From NCBI RefSeq assembly GCF_900473935.1, contig NZ_UCNN01000008.1:1-64000 (forward strand): 64,000 nucleotides of DNA. The letters are read 5' to 3'. Position 1 is the first letter of the stretch. Every line of letters begins with the position of its first letter. This stretch comes from Synechococcus sp. UW105 (GTDB lineage: Bacteria > Cyanobacteriota > Cyanobacteriia > PCC-6307 > Cyanobiaceae). The position numbers were made by a program, and so were the translations under genes. Positions 59,537-64,000 of the stretch are shown piece after piece. A model generated the notes under the pieces. The model was not told the DNA's origin and ran no database searches. It saw nothing but the letters and a program-made list of their open reading frames with translations.

Positions 59537-61246
59537 ATGCCTTATCGCATTTCCCGCCAGGCCTACGCCGAGACCTATGGCCCCACCCGCGGCGATCGCG
59601 TCCGCCTCGCCGACACCGAGCTGATTCTCGAGGTTGAGAAGGATTACACCGTTTATGGCGATGAGGTGAAATTCGGCGGCGGCAAAGTGATCCGCGACGG
59701 CATGGGCCAGGCCCAAACCTCACGGGCTGGCGGTGCCGTCGACACCGTGATCACCAACGCTCTGATCCTCGACTGGTGGGGGATCGTCAAAGCCGACGTG
59801 GGCCTCAAAGATGGTCGCATCGTTGGCATCGGCAAGGCCGGCAACCCCGACACCCAGGAAGGAGTGACGATCGTGGTTGGACCCGGCACCGAGGCGATCG
59901 CCGGTGAAGGCCACATCCTTACCGCTGGAGGCATCGACACCCACATCCACTTCATCTGCCCTCAGCAGATCGAAACGGCCCTGGCCAGCGGCGTGACCAC
60001 CTTGATGGGTGGCGGCACCGGACCGGCCACCGGCACGAATGCCACCACCTGCACTCCCGGTGCGTTTCACATCGCCCGGATGCTGCAAGCCGCCGAAGGC
60101 CTGCCGGTGAATCTGGGCTTCTTCGGCAAAGGCAACGCCAGCACGCCGGAAGCCCTCGAGGAGCAAGTGCGCGCCGGCGCCTGTGGACTGAAACTGCACG
60201 AAGACTGGGGCACCACCCCGGCGGCGATCGATGCCTGTCTATCCGTGGCAGACCAGATGGACGTGCAGGTCTGCATTCACACCGACACTCTCAATGAAGC
60301 CGGATTTGTTGAGGACACGATCGCCGCGATCAAAGGTCGCACGATCCACACCTTCCACACCGAAGGTGCCGGTGGTGGTCATGCTCCAGACATCATCAAG
60401 ATCTGCGGGGAGGCGAACGTGCTGCCCAGCAGCACCAACCCGACGCGCCCTTACACCCGCAACACACTCGAGGAACACCTCGACATGCTGATGGTGTGCC
60501 ACCACCTGGATCCAAAGATCCCGGAAGACGTGGCCTTCGCCGAATCACGCATCCGTCGCGAGACGATCGCCGCCGAAGACATCCTGCATGACCTCGGTGC
60601 CTTCTCGATCATCGCCAGCGACTCGCAAGCCATGGGCCGCGTCGGTGAGGTGATCACACGCACCTTCCAGACCGCCCACAAGATGAAGCTGCAGCGGGGT
60701 GCCCTGCCGGAAGACTCAAACCGCAACGACAACCATCGCCTGAAGCGGTACATCGCCAAAGTGACGATCAACCCGGCTCTGGCCCATGGCATCAGCAGCG
60801 AAGTGGGCTCGGTGGAAACCGGCAAATTGGCTGATCTGGTGCTGTGGAAGCCGGGCTTCTTTGGCATCCGCCCGGAGCTCGTGCTCAAGGGCGGCTCAAT
60901 CGTCTGGGCCCAGATGGGCGATGCCAACGCCTCGATTCCGACCCCCGGACCGGTGCATGGCCGGCCGATGTTCGGTGCCTTCGGCAAAGCCCTCGCTGCC
61001 AGTTGCCTCACCTTCGTGAGCAAAGCCGCGATGGACGCCGACATTCAGCGCCAACTGGGGCTGGATCGCACCTGCATGGCTGTTCAAGACACCCGCAACG
61101 TTGGTAAAAAATCCCTAAAGCTCAATGCCGCACTCCCAAAAGTGAGCGTGGATCCTCAGACCTATGAAGTCTTCGCCGACGGCGAGCTACTCACCTGCGA
61201 ACCCGCCGAGGTGTTGCCCCTGGCCCAGCGCTACCTACTGCTTTGA
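59537..61246 (+). CDS. ureC: Urease alpha (catalytic) subunit
   Basis: The 569-residue protein has the urease active site: HIH in [14 protein letters not shown], the lysine carbamylated for nickel bridging in GLKLHEDWG (Lys219), the flap His in [20 protein letters not shown] and the [11 protein letters not shown] segment. It hydrolyses urea to ammonia and carbamate. It is four bases after ureB and its stop overlaps the next gene's TTG start. Confidence 0.98.
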   Translation: MPYRISRQAYAETYGPTRGDRVRLADTELILEVEKDYTVYGDEVKFGGGKVIRDGMGQAQTSRAGGAVDTVITNALILDWWGIVKADVGLKDGRIVGIGKAGNPDTQEGVTIVVGPGTEAIAGEGHILTAGGIDTHIHFICPQQIETALASGVTTLMGGGTGPATGTNATTCTPGAFHIARMLQAAEGLPVNLGFFGKGNASTPEALEEQVRAGACGLKLHEDWGTTPAAIDACLSVADQMDVQVCIHTDTLNEAGFVEDTIAAIKGRTIHTFHTEGAGGGHAPDIIKICGEANVLPSSTNPTRPYTRNTLEEHLDMLMVCHHLDPKIPEDVAFAESRIRRETIAAEDILHDLGAFSIIASDSQAMGRVGEVITRTFQTAHKMKLQRGALPEDSNRNDNHRLKRYIAKVTINPALAHGISSEVGSVETGKLADLVLWKPGFFGIRPELVLKGGSIVWAQMGDANASIPTPGPVHGRPMFGAFGKALAASCLTFVSKAAMDADIQRQLGLDRTCMAVQDTRNVGKKSLKLNAALPKVSVDPQTYEVFADGELLTCEPAEVLPLAQRYLLL

Positions 61247-61998
61247 GCACCACCCTGCTGGTGGTCCAACACGTGGACCGTGAAGGGCCGGGCGTGATTG
61301 CCGAGCTGGCTAGGGAGCGGGGGATGTCGATCACAACGCTGCGACCAGACCGTGGCGATCCATTCCCGAACCCCGCCGACAGTGCAAACACCGTGGCGCT
61401 CGTGCTCGGTGGACCCATGGGGGTGAACGAGCAACATCAGCCTGGGATGGCATGGCTGCAGAGGGAGCTGGACTGGCTCAAGACCTGGCATGCGAGCAAA
61501 CGTCCCGTGCTCGGCATCTGCCTGGGAGCCCAGCTGCTGGCGACCGCAGCCGGGGGCAGCGTCGAGCCACTGCAGGTTGGCCAACCGCCAACCCCTCTCA
61601 AAGAAGTGGGATTGGGTGCCATTCACTGGTGGACCACTGCCGACCAGGAGCCAATGCTGCAGGGTCTGGATGCAAGTGAGATCGTGCTGCACTGGCATGG
61701 AGATCGCATCCGGCTACCGCACGAGGCCACCTTGCTCGGCTCATCACTGCACTGTCTCGAACAGGTGTTCCGCATCGACCGTCATGCAATCGGGCTGCAG
61801 TGTCACCTGGAGCTGAGCGGCAAGACCATCCACCGTTGGCTCAACGAAGACAAGGATTATGTGGTGAGCGCCCGAGGCGAACAGGGGCTGGACGAACTAC
61901 AACGCCAATGGAGCCAGTTCGGCCCAAGACTTGAACATCAGGGACGACGCCTGTTCAGCAACGTGCTTGATCAATGGGCAGCCATGAATCAAGACTGA
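61243..61998 (+). CDS. Class I glutamine amidotransferase-domain protein
   Basis: The 251-residue protein has the GATase1_1 fold: [12 protein letters not shown], nucleophile elbow [15 protein letters not shown] with Cys near residue 88, and HWHGD and GLQCHLELS near the end. It is close to the stand-alone GMP synthase-like amidotransferases (COG0518). The physiological donor/acceptor is unknown. TTG 61243 overlaps the ureC stop as TTGA, so it may be translated with urease; whether it takes part in nitrogen metabolism is unproven. Confidence 0.85.
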   Translation: MSTTLLVVQHVDREGPGVIAELARERGMSITTLRPDRGDPFPNPADSANTVALVLGGPMGVNEQHQPGMAWLQRELDWLKTWHASKRPVLGICLGAQLLATAAGGSVEPLQVGQPPTPLKEVGLGAIHWWTTADQEPMLQGLDASEIVLHWHGDRIRLPHEATLLGSSLHCLEQVFRIDRHAIGLQCHLELSGKTIHRWLNEDKDYVVSARGEQGLDELQRQWSQFGPRLEHQGRRLFSNVLDQWAAMNQD

Positions 61999-62138
61999 GC
62001 AGTCGAGAAGGTAATGAGAATGACAAAACCGATGGTGCTTCTGTGTAATCAACGACATTGAGCCCCGGATGCGTAACAACAGCCACCTGTCGGGACCTAG
62101 CTGTTGGCGTTCAATTCCAATGAGCGCGAGCAGCGGTG

Positions 62139-63614
62139 ATGTTCACGGAATACAGACCAACGTCTGGATATGACGAATACTTCTGCCGGCGTGATGAGGC
62201 TCCTCGCTCATCTCTCGAGCCTCTGCTGTCCTCTCTGGGGCAGATGGGCATTGCCGAACTCAACCGAAACCATGCCGCCGCCAGTCATCTACTTCGGCGC
62301 TTAGGGGCCACCTTTCGCCTCAATGAAAGTGGCATCCATAGCGGCGAACGGATCCTGCCCTTCGATCCGCTTCCACGCCTAATTGGCAGCAGCGAGTGGC
62401 AACGTCTCGAACAGGGGCTGATCCAGCGTCTTGAGGCGATCGACTGCTTTCTCGCCGACGTCTATGGCCCCCAACAGATTCTGAAGGACGGAGTAATTCC
62501 CCGTTCCGATGTGGAGAGCTCCGCCGGCTGGCGGCCAGACATCCAAGGCATCACCCTGCCCCTGAATCGCTGGTGCCATGTCTCCGGTTTAGACCTGATC
62601 CGCGATGGTGAAGGCACCTGGCGAGTCCTGGAGGACAACCTGCGCTGTCCGTCCGGGGTGGCCTACTTCTTGGAAAACAGGCGCGTGATGAAGCGCTTGT
62701 TCCCAAGCCTGTTTGAGGGAAGAACGGTGCAACCGATCGACGACTATCCCTCTCACCTGCTGCGCACCCTTCAAGACATCGCTCCCTGGAATGATGCACC
62801 TCAAGTGGTGCTGCTCACTCCTGGCGTGTACAACAGCGCCTACTTCGAGCACAGCTACCTTGCACAGCAAATGGGCATTCCCCTCGTTGAGGGGCGCGAT
62901 TTGGTCTGCGAAGACAGCCGGGTCTGGATGCGAAGCACCAATGGGCTTCGAGCGGTTGACGTCATCTACCGCCGCATTGACGATGATTTCCTAGACCCGA
63001 CTGTGTTCCGCAGCGACTCAATCCTGGGGATCCCGGGGCTGATTGAGGTGCTGCGTCAAGGCAAGGTGGCCATCGCCAATGCACCAGGCACAGGCGTAGC
63101 CGACGACAAACTGATCTACGCCCATGTACCGGCGATGATCCATTACTACCTCGGCGAAGAGCCGATCATCGAGAACGTTCCCACCTACCTGTGCTCTCGC
63201 GAGTCAGACCGCCAATACGTTCTCGACCACCTCGAACACCTGGTGGTGAAATCCGTGGCCGAAGCCGGAGGCTATGGAATGCTGATCGGCGCTCAAGCCA
63301 GTCGCTCGGAACTCGCCTGCTTCGACGCCAAGATCCGCGCCAATCCGCGCAACTTCATCGCCCAACCGACACTGCAACTCTCCACCGTGCCCTCCCTAAG
63401 CGACGGCGAGCTGTATCCATGCCACGTTGATCTTCGCCCTTACGTCCTGCGCGGCAAGAGCAACTGGGTCAGCCCGGGAGGATTAACGCGCGTGGCGCTC
63501 AAGCGGGGCTCCTTGGTGGTGAATTCTTCCCAGGGCGGCGGCTGCAAGGACACCTGGATCGTGGATGAGCATCACGTCAGTGCCGGTCACCATCAGGAGG
63601 CTGTGCCGTGTTGA
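62139..63614 (+). CDS. Circularly permuted ATP-grasp protein
   Basis: The 491-residue protein has the CP-ATP-grasp (DUF404/DUF407) motifs: VYGPQQILKDGVIP, GLDLIRDGEGTWRVLEDNLRCPSGVAYFLENR, VIYRRIDDDFLDP, VKSVAEAGGYGMLIG and PTLQLSTVPSLSDGEL. The fold joins a carboxylate to an amine or peptide with ATP. GTG 62136 is directly before ATG 62139; I take the ATG. The next gene, alpha-E, is the usual partner of this family. Substrate unknown. Confidence 0.92.
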   Translation: MFTEYRPTSGYDEYFCRRDEAPRSSLEPLLSSLGQMGIAELNRNHAAASHLLRRLGATFRLNESGIHSGERILPFDPLPRLIGSSEWQRLEQGLIQRLEAIDCFLADVYGPQQILKDGVIPRSDVESSAGWRPDIQGITLPLNRWCHVSGLDLIRDGEGTWRVLEDNLRCPSGVAYFLENRRVMKRLFPSLFEGRTVQPIDDYPSHLLRTLQDIAPWNDAPQVVLLTPGVYNSAYFEHSYLAQQMGIPLVEGRDLVCEDSRVWMRSTNGLRAVDVIYRRIDDDFLDPTVFRSDSILGIPGLIEVLRQGKVAIANAPGTGVADDKLIYAHVPAMIHYYLGEEPIIENVPTYLCSRESDRQYVLDHLEHLVVKSVAEAGGYGMLIGAQASRSELACFDAKIRANPRNFIAQPTLQLSTVPSLSDGELYPCHVDLRPYVLRGKSNWVSPGGLTRVALKRGSLVVNSSQGGGCKDTWIVDEHHVSAGHHQEAVPC

Positions 63615-64000
63615 GCCGCGTCGCCGATTCCCTCTACTGGATCCATCGCTATCTAGAGAGAGCAGAGAACATCTCCCGCTTTTTAGAAGTCAGTGGGGCC
63701 ATGGCCCTCGATTGCCCTCCCGGCAGTGCCGAACCCTGGTTGCCCCTGGTCGAAGCCAGCGGCGATCGTCACCGATTTGATCTGGCCTATCCAGCTGGCA
63801 GCCCCAGAGAGGTGATCCGCTTTCTGCTCTACGACCTGGACAACCCCAACAGCATCGTGCGCTGTATTTCCAGCGCCCGCGAGAACGCGCGCCAGATTCG
63901 TGATGTCATCACGACCGAGATGTGGGAACAGATCAATGATCTGCACTGGAGCTTGCAGGTTGGTGAACCGATCTGGCAGGAGCCGCTGCAAGAGCAGCTG
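63608..64000 (+). CDS. Alpha-E domain protein (DUF403), 5' part
   Basis: GTG 63608 (or TTG 63611, overlapping the ATP-grasp stop as TTGA) starts VLSRVADSLYWIHRYLERAENI, the classic N-terminus of the alpha-E family, and the frame stays open for 131 codons to the right edge. Later residues (DNPNSIVRCISSARENARQIRDVIT) also fit. These genes occur beside CP-ATP-grasp and often transglutaminase-like genes; a peptide-forming or tagging pathway has been proposed for them, without a proven product here. Confidence 0.9.
   Translation, partial: MLSRVADSLYWIHRYLERAENISRFLEVSGAMALDCPPGSAEPWLPLVEASGDRHRFDLAYPAGSPREVIRFLLYDLDNPNSIVRCISSARENARQIRDVITTEMWEQINDLHWSLQVGEPIWQEPLQEQL

Noticed and set aside
62000-62135. 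NtcA sites in the gap before the ATP-grasp gene
   Set aside because: Only half-matches to GTA-N8-TAC, no suitable -10 spacing.

Overview
The window reads as chromosomal DNA of a marine picocyanobacterium, most likely Synechococcus/Cyanobium. The basis is GC-rich, tightly packed genes, a cyanobacterial-type chorismate lyase, a complete urea uptake and urease locus (urtABCDE, ureABC, ureDEFG), a group 2 sigma factor of cyanobacterial type, several short genes of picocyanobacterial style, and overlapping start/stop signals (ATGA, TTGA, TGATG). The species call is inference from gene content; no rRNA lies in the window. No prophage, transposase, integrase or CRISPR array was seen.

Layout. 1-3691: 3' end of a giant surface protein with VCBS/cadherin-like domains, open at the left edge. 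3842-13561: housekeeping and conserved genes (mnmG, a GspC-like membrane protein, a chorismate lyase that seems to start at CTG, a SprT-like metalloprotein, ligA, a DUF389 membrane protein, a VTT-domain protein). 13702-17461: a solute-binding lipoprotein translationally coupled to an MscS channel, then a second MscS channel. 17521-20082: a three-gene ABC exporter. 20147-28450: valS, a 2-oxoglutarate oxygenase, an SDR enzyme, a znuBC-like metal transporter, tRNA-Val(UAC) and mazG.

28451-33120 is an accessory block between mazG and speE. Nearly all its recognisable frames run on the minus strand, against both flanks. It holds arfB (ribosome rescue), a 215-residue coiled-coil protein, a membrane protein of 229 residues and a string of very short frames of 34-54 codons, several with predicted membrane helices. 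From 31606 down to 29965 six frames follow each other with gaps of 3-6 nt or short overlaps, as in one operon. I regard this arfB/microprotein operon as the most interesting undescribed item in the window.

33257-43053: polyamine genes (speE, speB), gcvT, aspS, a sigma factor, a Dps-like protein, pyrG and queE. 43395-47396: a secreted-type subtilase with W-rich C-terminal repeats, including a 310-bp perfect direct repeat, facing a gene for ecotin, a serine protease inhibitor. 47424-50310: queC, pabB and pabC, overlapping. 50626-61246: urea transporter operon (minus), ureG/F/E (minus) and divergent ureD/A/B/C (plus), with an attenuator-like hairpin after urtA and an NtcA-like site before it. 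61243-64000: a glutamine amidotransferase domain protein coupled to ureC, then a circularly permuted ATP-grasp protein and an alpha-E protein cut by the right edge.

How the genes work together: urea is imported by UrtABCDE and split by UreABC, which UreDEFG load with nickel, giving ammonium and CO2. Chorismate is drawn off by the chorismate lyase (plastoquinone head group) and PabB/PabC (folate). QueE and QueC supply 7-deazaguanine for tRNA queuosine. MnmG, ValRS, AspRS and tRNA-Val add to a translation theme that ArfB also belongs to.
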